A DNA stretch of 64,000 nucleotides from Sutterella faecalis (GTDB lineage Bacteria > Pseudomonadota > Gammaproteobacteria > Burkholderiales > Burkholderiaceae_F): NCBI RefSeq assembly GCF_006337085.1, contig NZ_CP040882.1:1-64000 (forward strand). The letters are read 5' to 3'. Shown here in pieces: positions 18,055 through 26,680 of the stretch. Position 1 is the first letter of the stretch, and each line of letters begins with the position of its first letter. The notes beneath the pieces were generated by a model. The model was not told the DNA's origin, made no database searches, and was given only the letters and a program-made list of their open reading frames with translations. A program made the translations under genes and the position numbers.

Positions 18055-18684
18055 ATGAAGAATTTGAATCCAGTCGTGCGGCTCGTCGACGACGATCCGG
18101 ATTTCTGACAGAGCCAGCGGCTTCTTCTGATGACCCTCGGCATGGAAGTGCGGGAATACGGAAGCGCCCGGGAGTTTCTCGATGACGACGACCTTGAGCG
18201 CCCGGGCTGCATTGTGCTTGATCTCCGCATGCCGGGCATGACCGGCATGGAAGTGGTGGAACGCCTTCATGCGCAGAAAGTGATGACGCCCGTCATTCTT
18301 CTCACGGGCCACGGCGACATCGGCGCGGCCGTACGTGCAATGAAGCTCGGCGCCGTCGATTTTCTCGAAAAGAAGTCTGACCCCATGGTGGTCTATGAGA
18401 CGGTCCGTGCTGCCTGCGAGCGTTCGGCCGCGGATGCCCGCGAGCGGGAGGCGAAGGCGAGGGAGTCGAAAAAGTTTGAAGCGCTCTCCCCCCGTGAGCG
18501 CGAGGTGCTCGAACTCGTGGCCGAGGGGCTCTCGAACCGCGAGGCCGCGGAAAAGCTCGGCCTCTCCCAGGAAACGGTCAAGATGCACCGATCTCACGCT
18601 TACGGAAAACTCGGGATTAAGAGCGCGCTTGAAGCCTTCCAGTGGGTGAAGGCGGAGAAGGAAAAGGAGACGCAGGGTGACTGA
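18055..18684 (+). pseudogene. FixJ/TtrR-type response regulator interrupted by an in-frame TGA
   Basis: Partner of the upstream kinase. A start with an AAGGAG site at 18055 opens MKNLNPVVRLVDDDPDF, the first strand and acidic pocket of a receiver, and then reads TGA at 18106-18108. The same frame continues with QSQRLLL, the phospho-acceptor in VLDLRMPGM and an intact LuxR-type helix-turn-helix (LSPREREVLELVAEG to QETVKMHRSHAY). Reinitiation at ATG 18130 would give 184 residues lacking strand 1 and the acidic pair, and no ribosome site is visible there. It may be a real nonsense mutation, a sequencing error or a phosphorylation-independent short form. The last 8 bp overlap the next gene. Confidence 0.8.
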
Positions 18685-20146
18685 AGAAAGCGCACAAAAG
18701 CGAAGGACGCGGCGCGATCTGCTGGGGAGCGTTTTTGCGTCTGCTGTTGCCGCGGGCGGCCTCACCCTCGGGGGCTTCTCCAACGCTTCCGAAAAGGAGG
18801 CAAAGCTTCCGGCGGAAGCCGACGTCGTCGTTGTGGGATCCGGTATCGCCGGGCTCTCCGCTGCCGTCGCTGCAAAGGAGGCCGGCGCGAGGCGCGTGCT
18901 GCTTCTGGAAAAGGGGCCGATTGCGGGCGGACACAGCATTTATTCGAGCGGAAGCATCAGCGTTGTTTCCCCGCGGCTGCAGGGGCCTAAGGGCTTTCAG
19001 GATACGCCGAAGCTTTTTGCCGAGGACGCCTACGCCTACGGCGACAGCTGCGGTGACCTTGCGATTCTCGAAAGAATCGGAGCGGAGTCGGAATCTGCGC
19101 TCCTCTGGCTTGCATCCATGGGCGTGCGGTTCGGCGGCCTCTTTACCGCCAGAGCCGAAACCCGGCCGAGATGCGTCTCGAGCTACGGGAATTCCGCGGG
19201 CCGAAGCTACGTACTCGCGCTCATGACCCGGGCGGATGCGATGGGCGTCGAAGTTCTCCTCGAAGCGGATCTGCGGTCGCTGGACTGCCTTACCGACGGC
19301 AGCGGCTGGAGCCTCGGCGTGAAGCGCAAAAGCGCCCCTGCGCTTCAGTACCTCAAAACCCGCGCCGTCGTTCTGGCAGCAGGAGGTTTCGGCGCATGCC
19401 GCGAAATGCGGATGAAGGTGATGCCGGAGCTCGATCCGCAAATAGAGACTTCTGCGAATCCCTTCGGCACGCTTTGGGAAAACCGGGATGCGACGGCCGC
19501 GGAGCTTGCGCGAAATGCTGGAGGCTTCTGGAAGGAAGGCTTGGGGCTCCAGCTCCTCCCCTACTGGGGCGGGCGGCTCATCGACTACGCGGGCGGCGAC
19601 ATCTTCATCACGCTCCGGGGTCGCCGCTTCATCGACGAAGGCCTCGCATGGAACAAGATTTCTGCGGCTGTTCTCCGGCAGCCCGAGAAGGAAATCTGGG
19701 TGATCACCGACAGCGCCTCAAGAAAGAGCGCGACCCTCGGCCTCAAGATCGCCAACGGCTTCGTGAAGAAGTCGGACACTGTGGAAGAGATGGCGGCGGG
19801 GATGGGCATTCCGGCAGCGGTATTGAAGGAAACGCTCGACAAATACAACCGCGCCGCGCGCGTTGGGTTCGACCCGGAGTTCGGGAAGACCATCTTCACG
19901 CAGACGCTCGATCATCCGCCTTACTACTGGGGGCGCGAGCGGATTATCGTACACACGTCCCTCGACGGCATCGCGACTGACCGGGAGGCGAGGGTAATCG
20001 ATGCACGCGGCCTCCCCATTCCGGGGCTCTACGCCGCGGGCGAATTCGCGGGCGGGATTTTCGGCCGCGACCGCATCGGGGGCGCGGGGATTTCCAACTG
20101 CCTCGTGATGGGGCGCGCTGCCGGGAGAAATGCGGCCCGCGTCTGA
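18677..20146 (+). CDS. Tat-exported FAD-dependent reductase (flavocytochrome c-like)
   Basis: FAD_binding_2 family protein with a twin-arginine signal (RRTRRDLLGSVF, residues 9-20). The FAD-binding fold VVVGSGIAGLSAAV follows near residue 51, and GLYAAGEFAGGIFG lies near the C-terminus. GRRFIDEGLAW sits where fumarate reductases have their substrate and proton-donor segment, suggesting a related but different acid. There is no FMN or haem domain. The 489-residue length is normal. Its start overlaps the response regulator stop by 8 bp, so it is co-transcribed with the sensor system and is the most likely target of it. An exported dehydroquinate dehydratase follows. Confidence 0.85.
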   Translation: MTEESAQKRRTRRDLLGSVFASAVAAGGLTLGGFSNASEKEAKLPAEADVVVVGSGIAGLSAAVAAKEAGARRVLLLEKGPIAGGHSIYSSGSISVVSPRLQGPKGFQDTPKLFAEDAYAYGDSCGDLAILERIGAESESALLWLASMGVRFGGLFTARAETRPRCVSSYGNSAGRSYVLALMTRADAMGVEVLLEADLRSLDCLTDGSGWSLGVKRKSAPALQYLKTRAVVLAAGGFGACREMRMKVMPELDPQIETSANPFGTLWENRDATAAELARNAGGFWKEGLGLQLLPYWGGRLIDYAGGDIFITLRGRRFIDEGLAWNKISAAVLRQPEKEIWVITDSASRKSATLGLKIANGFVKKSDTVEEMAAGMGIPAAVLKETLDKYNRAARVGFDPEFGKTIFTQTLDHPPYYWGRERIIVHTSLDGIATDREARVIDARGLPIPGLYAAGEFAGGIFGRDRIGGAGISNCLVMGRAAGRNAARV

Positions 20147-20171
20147 TTGTCCTCCTTTTTCTTCTTTTCGA

Positions 20172-20205
20172 TTCTCCACTACACCCGGGCGGGTGTAGTG
20201 GAGAA
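20172..20205. repeat. Perfect 15-bp inverted repeat
   Basis: TTCTCCACTACACCC (20172-20186) pairs with GGGTGTAGTGGAGAA (20191-20205) around a GGGC loop. No T-run follows on either strand. It may be an operator, an RNA-stabilising hairpin or a weak terminator between the flavoprotein and dehydratase genes. Confidence 0.65.
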
Positions 20206-20313
20206 AGGCACCCTCCCGGAAAATGACGGGCATGTCCCGGATAAAAGGCAAGGCTTCAAACCCGCCTTGAATGTCCGGAGACGGCACGCAAATTGATGAA
20301 GAGGAGATTGAGA

Positions 20314-21234
20314 ATGCAGCGTCGTCATCTGTTCGGTACCGCTTTTGGAGCTGCCGCAGCGGTTGTGGTTCCGGCGGCGGAAGCGAGCGTTTCGGATCAT
20401 TTCGGCGAGAAGATGCGCCCGATCGATACGGAAAACCGCGCGCCCGGCTGGGGCGTCGGCGCTGTGAAGCCCCTGGAAGTCAAAGGGCGCCGGATCGGCG
20501 AGGGACGTCCGAAGCTCATCGCCCCGACGACGAGCAAAAACCCCGCCGACCTTTATCAGACGCTCGAAAAGTTTGCCGGCATGGAGGCGCTCGACATGGT
20601 CGAGGTCCGCATCGACTACCTTGGGAAACTCGCGCCGGCTGAATTTGCCGAGGTCACGCAGAAGGCCTACAAGGCGGCAGGCGACAAGATCGTGCTCGTG
20701 ACGCTTAGAAACGGCACCGACGGCGGCCCCTTCATTGCCGAGGACAAGTACTACGGCGACGTTTACCGCGCCGTTATTGAGTCGGGCAAGGCCGACATCA
20801 TCGATCTCGAGCTCTTCCGCGATGCGGACATGATCCGCTCCCTCGTCAAGGCAGCGCACGCCAAAGGCATCAAGGTCATCATCAGCGACCACGAATTCAA
20901 ATTCACGCCCGACGAAGGCGAAATCATCCGGAGGCTGCTGCTCGAGCAGGAATTCGGCGCCGATATTCTGAAGCTTGCCGTCATGGCGTTCTCGCCCGAA
21001 GATGCGCTCACCGTGATGACCGCAACCGCGAAGATGCGCCACTACTACAGCGACCGCCCGATGCTCACGATGGCGATGGGAAAGTGGGGCGTTCTCACCC
21101 GTATCACGGGCGAGGGGTTCGGCTCCGACCTCACCTTCGCGTCCGTGGGCGGAAAGGCGAGCGCGCCCGGCCAGATTCCGGCTGAGGAATGCCTCTCGGT
21201 TCTCGATACGCTTCACCGCGCGATGAATCCGTAA
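20314..21234 (+). CDS. Exported type I 3-dehydroquinate dehydratase
   Basis: Homologue of AroD, which interconverts 3-dehydroquinate and 3-dehydroshikimate by a Schiff-base mechanism. The Schiff-base lysine (Lys220 in ILKLAVM) and general base (His193 in SDHEF) are 27 residues apart, as in canonical His143/Lys170. Substrate residues in VEVRIDY, TLRN and KASAPGQI are kept, so it should be active. Unlike biosynthetic AroD it starts with a Tat-like leader (MQRRHLFGTAFGAAA) and an extra 40-residue linker, implying a periplasmic location. The ATG at 20314 is chosen for the GAGGAG site 7 bp upstream. It lies between two exported flavoproteins, hinting at catabolic or respiratory use. A separate cytoplasmic aroD is at 39481. 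Confidence 0.88.
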   Translation: MQRRHLFGTAFGAAAAVVVPAAEASVSDHFGEKMRPIDTENRAPGWGVGAVKPLEVKGRRIGEGRPKLIAPTTSKNPADLYQTLEKFAGMEALDMVEVRIDYLGKLAPAEFAEVTQKAYKAAGDKIVLVTLRNGTDGGPFIAEDKYYGDVYRAVIESGKADIIDLELFRDADMIRSLVKAAHAKGIKVIISDHEFKFTPDEGEIIRRLLLEQEFGADILKLAVMAFSPEDALTVMTATAKMRHYYSDRPMLTMAMGKWGVLTRITGEGFGSDLTFASVGGKASAPGQIPAEECLSVLDTLHRAMNP

Positions 21235-21312
21235 TGCTGATGCTTCCCGTACCTCGCGATTGCCTAGAATATTCTCGTTTCTACTGACCAATTCCCAAAG
21301 GGATTTTCAACC

Positions 21313-23112
21313 ATGAAGAAGACTTTTGCTGCTCTTGCGGTTGCCGCGCTTTTCGCGACCGCCGCTTCCGCCGCCACCTTCAAGGCGGGAACCTACACGG
21401 CTTCCGCCCCCGGCATTCACGGTCCCGTTACCGTTGAAGTGACCTTCACGGCCGACAAGCTTTCCGCCGTCAAGGTCGTGAAGCAGACCGAAACTCCGGG
21501 CATCGGCACGCTCGCCGTCGACCAGCTCCCCCAGAAGATCGTCGACGCCCAGTCGCCGAAGGTTGACGGGGTCTCGGGCGCCACGATTACGTCTGATGCC
21601 ATCCGGAAGGCCGTTGCCGACTGCGTGAAGCAGGCGGGAGCCGACCCGGAAGCGCTTGTTCCGGTGGTGCTCAAAAAAGTTGCCAAGAATGAAGACCTCG
21701 CCACTGACGTCGTCATCGTGGGCGGCGGCGGTGCCGGCATGTCCGCGACCATCCGCAGCCGCATGAACGGCCTCAACGTGATCCTGGTTGAAAAAATGCC
21801 CTTCATCGGGGGCGCCGCTTCGATTTCGGGCGGCCAGGTTGTCGCTCAGGGCTCGAAGCTCCAGAAGGCCTTCGGCTCCAAGGACGACTCCGTCGACTCG
21901 ATGGTGCAGGATTTCTTGAAGAACGGCGCCGGCAAGAACGATCTCTCGAAGCTCACGCTCTATGCGAAGAACGTCGGCCCCACGATCGACTGGTTGAATG
22001 AAAAGGTGGGCGTTAAGTTCATCCCGAACGATCTTCCCTACCTCGCCGAGTATTCGCACCGCCGCGCGCTCGAATTCCAGGGGGGCGCCGGCACCATGGC
22101 GCAGCACCTGCGCGAAGTGATTGCGCAGAACGGCGCCAAGGTCTTCTACAACACCCGCGTTGAAGACCTCATTGTCGAGGACGGGAAGGTCACGGGCGTG
22201 AAGGCGGTCGACTTGAACAGCGGCACGACCTACACCATCAAGGCGAAGAAGACCCTCCTCACGACGGGAGGCTACGGCAACAACAAGTCGCTCCTGACGC
22301 CCGAAATGCAGAAGGTTCTCTACTACGGTCCGGTCTCCTCGACGGGCGACGGCCTCCAGATGGCTGAGAAGCTCGGCGTCAAGACTCAGCTCCTCCAGTA
22401 CGGCAAGCGCTATCCGAACGGCATCGAAGTCGCTCCGGGCAAGGCCAAGTCCACGATTTACGCCAATGTCGGCGCCTTTGATCAGGCGGGCATTCTCGTC
22501 AACGTGAACGGCGTCCGCTTCGTGAATGAAAAGGCTTCAAACCGCCACATTCTCGAGCCGATGCTGAAGAACCCCAACGGTCAGGCCTATGTCTTCATGG
22601 ATCAGAAGTCCTGGGAAGGCTTCTACAAGCGCCTCCCCGAAACGGGCGTTTCGCATGAGGATGCCGACAAGTATCTCGCTAACGGCGGGAAGACTCCGCC
22701 GCTCTTCGTGAAGGCCGATACGATCGAAGGCGTCGCGAAACTCGCGGGCATCAATGCTGAAAACCTGAAGGCGACCGTTGCCAAGTACAACGGGTTCGTG
22801 AAGGCCAAGAAGGATGCGGACTTCGACCGTCCGGTTCAGTACATGAAGGCAGAGATTTCGGCCGAAGGCCCCTACTACATCGTCGAGCAGAAGCCGCGCT
22901 TTGCGACCACGATGGGCGGCGTCTGCACGGACGACAAGCTCAACCTCGTGAAGAAGGACGGCTCGGTCATCCCGAACCTCTACGGCGCGGGTGAAATCGT
23001 GGGCGGCGTGATGGGCGACGACTCGCCTGCCGGCGCCAACGTGGGCTGGGCCCTCACGTCGGGCCGCGTGGCTGCCGACAGCATCGCGGAAGCCATCAAG
23101 GCCGGGAAGTAA
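21313..23112 (+). CDS. Exported FMN/FAD fumarate-reductase-like protein (urocanate-reductase type)
   Basis: Two-domain periplasmic reductase: Sec signal (1-20), an FMN-binding domain (about 22-110) with the covalent-flavin motif DGVSGAT (Thr91 expected to carry FMN through ApbE), then an FAD_binding_2 domain starting VVIVGGGGAGMSA near residue 133. GVRFVNEKASNR holds an arginine close to the proton-donor position of fumarate reductases. The layout matches UrdA-type reductases that lack haem, so electrons probably come from a membrane cytochrome encoded elsewhere. The gene follows the exported dehydroquinate dehydratase by 78 bp and ends at a strong terminator. 3-Dehydroshikimate, an unsaturated carboxylate, is an attractive but unproven substrate; fumarate or urocanate are alternatives. 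Confidence 0.87.
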   Translation: MKKTFAALAVAALFATAASAATFKAGTYTASAPGIHGPVTVEVTFTADKLSAVKVVKQTETPGIGTLAVDQLPQKIVDAQSPKVDGVSGATITSDAIRKAVADCVKQAGADPEALVPVVLKKVAKNEDLATDVVIVGGGGAGMSATIRSRMNGLNVILVEKMPFIGGAASISGGQVVAQGSKLQKAFGSKDDSVDSMVQDFLKNGAGKNDLSKLTLYAKNVGPTIDWLNEKVGVKFIPNDLPYLAEYSHRRALEFQGGAGTMAQHLREVIAQNGAKVFYNTRVEDLIVEDGKVTGVKAVDLNSGTTYTIKAKKTLLTTGGYGNNKSLLTPEMQKVLYYGPVSSTGDGLQMAEKLGVKTQLLQYGKRYPNGIEVAPGKAKSTIYANVGAFDQAGILVNVNGVRFVNEKASNRHILEPMLKNPNGQAYVFMDQKSWEGFYKRLPETGVSHEDADKYLANGGKTPPLFVKADTIEGVAKLAGINAENLKATVAKYNGFVKAKKDADFDRPVQYMKAEISAEGPYYIVEQKPRFATTMGGVCTDDKLNLVKKDGSVIPNLYGAGEIVGGVMGDDSPAGANVGWALTSGRVAADSIAEAIKAGK

Positions 23113-23193
23113 TTCCCCTGGGTCTTAACCGATCGTTTCCTTCTTAAGGCGGCGCAGCGTCTGGAGCGCCGCTCCAGGAGTGAAACGAGAAAG

Positions 23194-23232
23194 AGAGCCG
23201 CCGGAACTTTCTCGGTCCCGGCGGCTCTTTAT
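23194..23232. terminator. Bidirectional intrinsic terminator
   Basis: AGAGCCGCCGG (23194-23204) pairs perfectly with CCGGCGGCTCT (23218-23228), followed by a short T-rich end on the plus strand. It serves the flavoprotein and probably the converging gene at 23299. A second small hairpin (CTGGAGC/GCTCCAG) lies at 23161-23177. Confidence 0.8.
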
Positions 23233-23298
23233 TGGATGGGAATCAGGCTGAGGATTCCTGATCCGGATGATGGAAAGCGGAAGGTCGTTTCCGCTGAC

Positions 23299-24849
23299 TT
23301 ACGCCTTCGCAGCGGCGCGGATGCGCGCGAGCACCGGGTTGACGGAGGTCCCGTCCCAGGCTTTCTGCGCCGACTCGAGGAGGTCTTCCGCGTCGTAGAT
23401 CCGGGCGGAGTCGCGGCACGCCTGAAGCTCATGGTCGGACGCGGCAAAGCGGATGTCGGCGTCGTCCTCGTCCCGCACGACGCCGAGCGTCTGGAGCCTC
23501 ACGAGCGAAGCGATGAAGTCGTCGGGGTAGTTGTCAATCCAGTCGTATTCGTCGGCGACGCCGACCTTCTTCAGATACTTCGCGTAGAGCGCGTCAATGA
23601 CCGCGATGACGACGTACGTCATGAAGAACCGTCCCTGAGGCGAAGCGCCTTCAAAGCTGGTGCCGTTGTAGGCGTCCATGCAGTCGGCGATGGTCTTTGC
23701 ATCATGCGGGATCGCGTCGAAGTTCTGGTACCAGATTCCCTCGACATTCATGAGATCGAGTTCGGCATTGTTGGTAAAGAACGCCTTGAAGCCGCAGATT
23801 TCTCTTTTTTTTTGGAATTCTTCCTGCGTGAGGCGCCCGTCGTTCAGTACCCATTCGAGGCCTTCGGCCGTTGCGTCTTCATAGGATCTTTCATGCAGAA
23901 ACACGGCCGAGACCGGCTTCTCAAGACGAGGGAGCACCAGGCCGGAAATGGTTTCAGTGGAGCTGCCCGTCTTCTTCCATTCCGGATTGTCGTCCGTATC
24001 CTTTTTCACTAGCTTCCGGGCGATTCCTTCAGCAGGTTCAAGATCGATGCTCGATTGAGCAAAGAACTTGAAGCCTTTCTTTTCGAGCTTGGCAAGCGAC
24101 CGGAAGTCGGAAGGGGAGGTAATCCAGTCGACCACGGTGACGTCGTAGCCCTCCTTCAGGGCGCCGGTGCGGTCAAGGAGGCATTGAACGGCTTCGAGCG
24201 CCGCCTTGGCGCAGTCCGGATAATTTGCTTTCGACGGGAAGCCGCCCAGCACCTTGGGATCATCGGGCTGCGAGAAGTCCAGAATGGAAATCGAGGATCT
24301 CGCGAAGCTCGGGCTGCAGCGGACGATTGGTTCCATGCCGATGGAAACGGCAAGGCGCTTCGCGCCCGAGCGCCGGATGCGGGCGGCGTTGAAGCGCTCG
24401 AGGAGGTTGGGGCTCCGGCTGATCTCGCGGAACAAGTCGTTCATTTCCATCTCGCTCAGAGCGCCGGAACCGAAAAGCTTGCTCGGCCGCGAGACGACGG
24501 CCCGGTCGGCGAGGTCGGAGAGATCCTTCCGTCTGAAGCTCTCCGTCAGGAAGAAGGAGGCTGTGGAGCCGACAGCAGCGTTGAGGAGGTGGAGCGTGAG
24601 CGCCGGGTTGTATCCGAGCGCCTGGGACATGTCTTCGACGAGTCCGGTCTCCTCGAGCGTCCGGGCAATCAGCGCGGTGAGCGCGGGATAAACCGTGTCG
24701 TCGGTATCGAGATTTACGTCGCGGACCACCATCTGATCGCGAATTTCGCGAAGGCGCTTGGGATTTTCGAGAATTTTGACGTCTGAAGCTTCCATGATAA
24801 AAGGCCCGTCCGGCCGTCTGAATGTCAACAATGTCGGACTATCGCACAT
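23299..24849 (-). CDS. Degenerate DDE-transposase-like protein (IS1634/IS4-related)
   Basis: Full-length 516-residue frame that follows the pattern of IS1634-like transposases: a helical N-terminal half, a segment around VTVVDWITSPSDF like the second catalytic strand, and a C-terminal helix GRFFMTYVVIAVIDALYAKYL like the end of the catalytic core. The usual first Asp motif (YDxTS) appears as VSIGME and the expected glutamate context is unclear, so it looks catalytically dead. I saw no flanking terminal repeats or target duplication. It is therefore a decayed or domesticated relative, not an active element. Flanking terminators make it monocistronic. The start is uncertain; an ATG at 24795 is also possible. 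Family assignment is by pattern only. Confidence 0.45.
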   Translation of the reverse strand: MCDSPTLLTFRRPDGPFIMEASDVKILENPKRLREIRDQMVVRDVNLDTDDTVYPALTALIARTLEETGLVEDMSQALGYNPALTLHLLNAAVGSTASFFLTESFRRKDLSDLADRAVVSRPSKLFGSGALSEMEMNDLFREISRSPNLLERFNAARIRRSGAKRLAVSIGMEPIVRCSPSFARSSISILDFSQPDDPKVLGGFPSKANYPDCAKAALEAVQCLLDRTGALKEGYDVTVVDWITSPSDFRSLAKLEKKGFKFFAQSSIDLEPAEGIARKLVKKDTDDNPEWKKTGSSTETISGLVLPRLEKPVSAVFLHERSYEDATAEGLEWVLNDGRLTQEEFQKKREICGFKAFFTNNAELDLMNVEGIWYQNFDAIPHDAKTIADCMDAYNGTSFEGASPQGRFFMTYVVIAVIDALYAKYLKKVGVADEYDWIDNYPDDFIASLVRLQTLGVVRDEDDADIRFAASDHELQACRDSARIYDAEDLLESAQKAWDGTSVNPVLARIRAAAKA

Positions 24850-24891
24850 TTTGCCGATCTCTGAGGGATAGATCTGAATGAGATGGCAGAC

Positions 24892-24935
24892 AAAAAAGCC
24901 TCTTCCAGGAATGGCAGAGTTGACCTGGAAGAGGC
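24892..24935 (-). terminator. Intrinsic terminator of the Tat flavoprotein
   Basis: GCCTCTTCCAGG (24898-24909) pairs perfectly with CCTGGAAGAGGC (24924-24935), followed on the minus strand by six T (complement of 24892-24897). Confidence 0.85.
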
Positions 24936-25017
24936 TTCACGCTGGCCGTTTCTCCCTCAGGCTTGAGGTGTGAGGAAAAAGCGGACGTTTTCTTGCGGGG
25001 ACGAGACCGGAAGTCGA

Positions 25018-26556
25018 TCAGCTGCGCTTTTCAGCAGCCGCGTTTTCCCCTGCAATCAGGCCGAAGGAGGAGCAGTCCGGCATGGAGCAGGCCGTGAGGC
25101 GCTCCTGCCCGTGAAGGCCGCCCGACGCTTCGCCCGCAACATAGAGTCTCGGAATCGGAGCGCCGTCGCGAAGGCGGATTGCCTGAGCCTTTTCGTTGGT
25201 GCGGATGCCGCCCGGCGTGTAGTTGAGCCGCGGCGTCACGACCATCGTGTAGAAGGGGCCTTCGGCCGAGAGCGGCTCCACCTTGCGCCCGGAGCGCTCC
25301 ATGGGCTTGTTGAACTCGGTGTCCCTGCCGCCTGCAATCAGCTCGTTGTATTTGACGAGGCTCTCCTGGAGCGCCTTGCCGTCGGTGCTGTAGTGCTTTG
25401 CGAGTTCGTCGAGCGACGTAAACTTGAGAATCGCGCCGTCGATGCCGTTCTTGTCGGCGAGGCTTTGCTCGAGGCGCTTCATGTTGTGGAATTTTTTAAG
25501 CGCCTTTTCGTCCCAGACGATGAAGGGCTTGCGGTCGCCGTTGCGCAGACGATGCTGGAGAACGGCGCTCGCGAGCGTATTGCGCGTTTCGCCTTCGCTC
25601 ATGAAGCGGCGTCCGGTGGCGGGATCGATGAGCATGCCCCAGATCATGTCTTCGGTCGGGAGCGGATAGGCAAAGCGGAAAAGCGAAAGCTGCACGGCCT
25701 GAGCGCCGGCCGCCTCGAGCATCTTGAGGGATCCGGCCGTGGCGCCCGCATTGGTGGTCGATACAACGCCTGCGAGGAAGGGAACCTCGGACGAGCGGAA
25801 GGCCTTGTCCTGGGCATAGCCGCCGGTCGCGAAAACAACTGCCTGGCGGGCGCGGATCGTCTTCATGACGCCGGTCGAATTCGCCCAGTCGTCGTCCGCA
25901 TTGCGCGAGAAAACATAACCTTCGCGAACCCGGAGGCCTGAGGCTTCTCCCTTTTCATTCAAAAGCACTTCCTCGGCGCGGCACTTCGTGCGGATCTGAA
26001 TGTCCGAATGCGCCTTCATCCAGCTCCAGAGCGCGGAAAGCATGCCGGCGCCGCCGCCCTGGGCGGAAAGGCCGCGCGCGACGCTGTGGCCGCCAAGCTT
26101 GAGAAGACGCCCGTCCCATTTGACGCCGTGAGCCGTGAGGAAGGCTTCCACGCGGGCGGTGGTCTGCGCCATGAGGAGCGCGCGTTCATAGCTTCCGAAG
26201 CCGCCCGAAACCTTCGCCATGTCGCCTGCGAGGAGTTCTGGAGCGTCCTTGACGCCTTTTTCCTTCTGAAGCGGCGAGCCGACGCAGGCAAAGTCGAGGC
26301 CGGACACGAGAGACGTGCCGCCGGGAAAGGACATTTTTTCGAGCATCAGGACTTTGGAGCCTTTTTCCGCTGCGGCAATGGCCGCAATCGTCCCGGCGAT
26401 GCCCGTGCCGACCACGATCACGTCGACTTCTTCGTCCCATTTGCTATTAGTCGGCGCGGCGTGCGCGGGATGCGCGGCAAAGGGCGCGAGAGCGGCGGCG
26501 CCGAGAGCGGCTCCGGCTGAACGGGTGAGAAACTGGCGGCGGGACTGCGGGTTCAT
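25018..26556 (-). CDS. Tat-exported FAD-dependent reductase (flavocytochrome c-like)
   Basis: Another FAD_binding_2 protein with a clear Tat signal (SRRQFLTRS, residues 5-13, then an Ala-rich stretch ending AHA). The FAD fold VIVVGTGIAGTIAAI starts near residue 46, and RLYVAGEASGGLHG lies near the end. At the fumarate-reductase substrate site it reads GRRFMSEGETRN, which keeps an arginine but not the RFVNE form. There is no FMN domain. The ATG has an AAGGAG site. It lies 125 bp downstream of a response regulator on the same strand, so it is probably controlled by the adjacent two-component system. Likely a periplasmic reductase of an organic acceptor; substrate unknown. Confidence 0.84.
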   Translation of the reverse strand: MNPQSRRQFLTRSAGAALGAAALAPFAAHPAHAAPTNSKWDEEVDVIVVGTGIAGTIAAIAAAEKGSKVLMLEKMSFPGGTSLVSGLDFACVGSPLQKEKGVKDAPELLAGDMAKVSGGFGSYERALLMAQTTARVEAFLTAHGVKWDGRLLKLGGHSVARGLSAQGGGAGMLSALWSWMKAHSDIQIRTKCRAEEVLLNEKGEASGLRVREGYVFSRNADDDWANSTGVMKTIRARQAVVFATGGYAQDKAFRSSEVPFLAGVVSTTNAGATAGSLKMLEAAGAQAVQLSLFRFAYPLPTEDMIWGMLIDPATGRRFMSEGETRNTLASAVLQHRLRNGDRKPFIVWDEKALKKFHNMKRLEQSLADKNGIDGAILKFTSLDELAKHYSTDGKALQESLVKYNELIAGGRDTEFNKPMERSGRKVEPLSAEGPFYTMVVTPRLNYTPGGIRTNEKAQAIRLRDGAPIPRLYVAGEASGGLHGQERLTACSMPDCSSFGLIAGENAAAEKRS

Positions 26557-26680
26557 TTTTTCGTCTCCTTCTGATCCTTCAAAAGGGAGCCGGTCTGGGC
26601 TCCCGTGAACTGCAGGAAAGCTTAGAGGGAGAAGATTTCACGACCGCATCAATGGCGTCGGCGGAGGTTGCAAAAAGGTT

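Noticed and set aside
18106..18108. TGA in the response regulator as a selenocysteine codon
   Set aside because: No plausible stem-loop just downstream was seen, and the family has no selenocysteine at this position.
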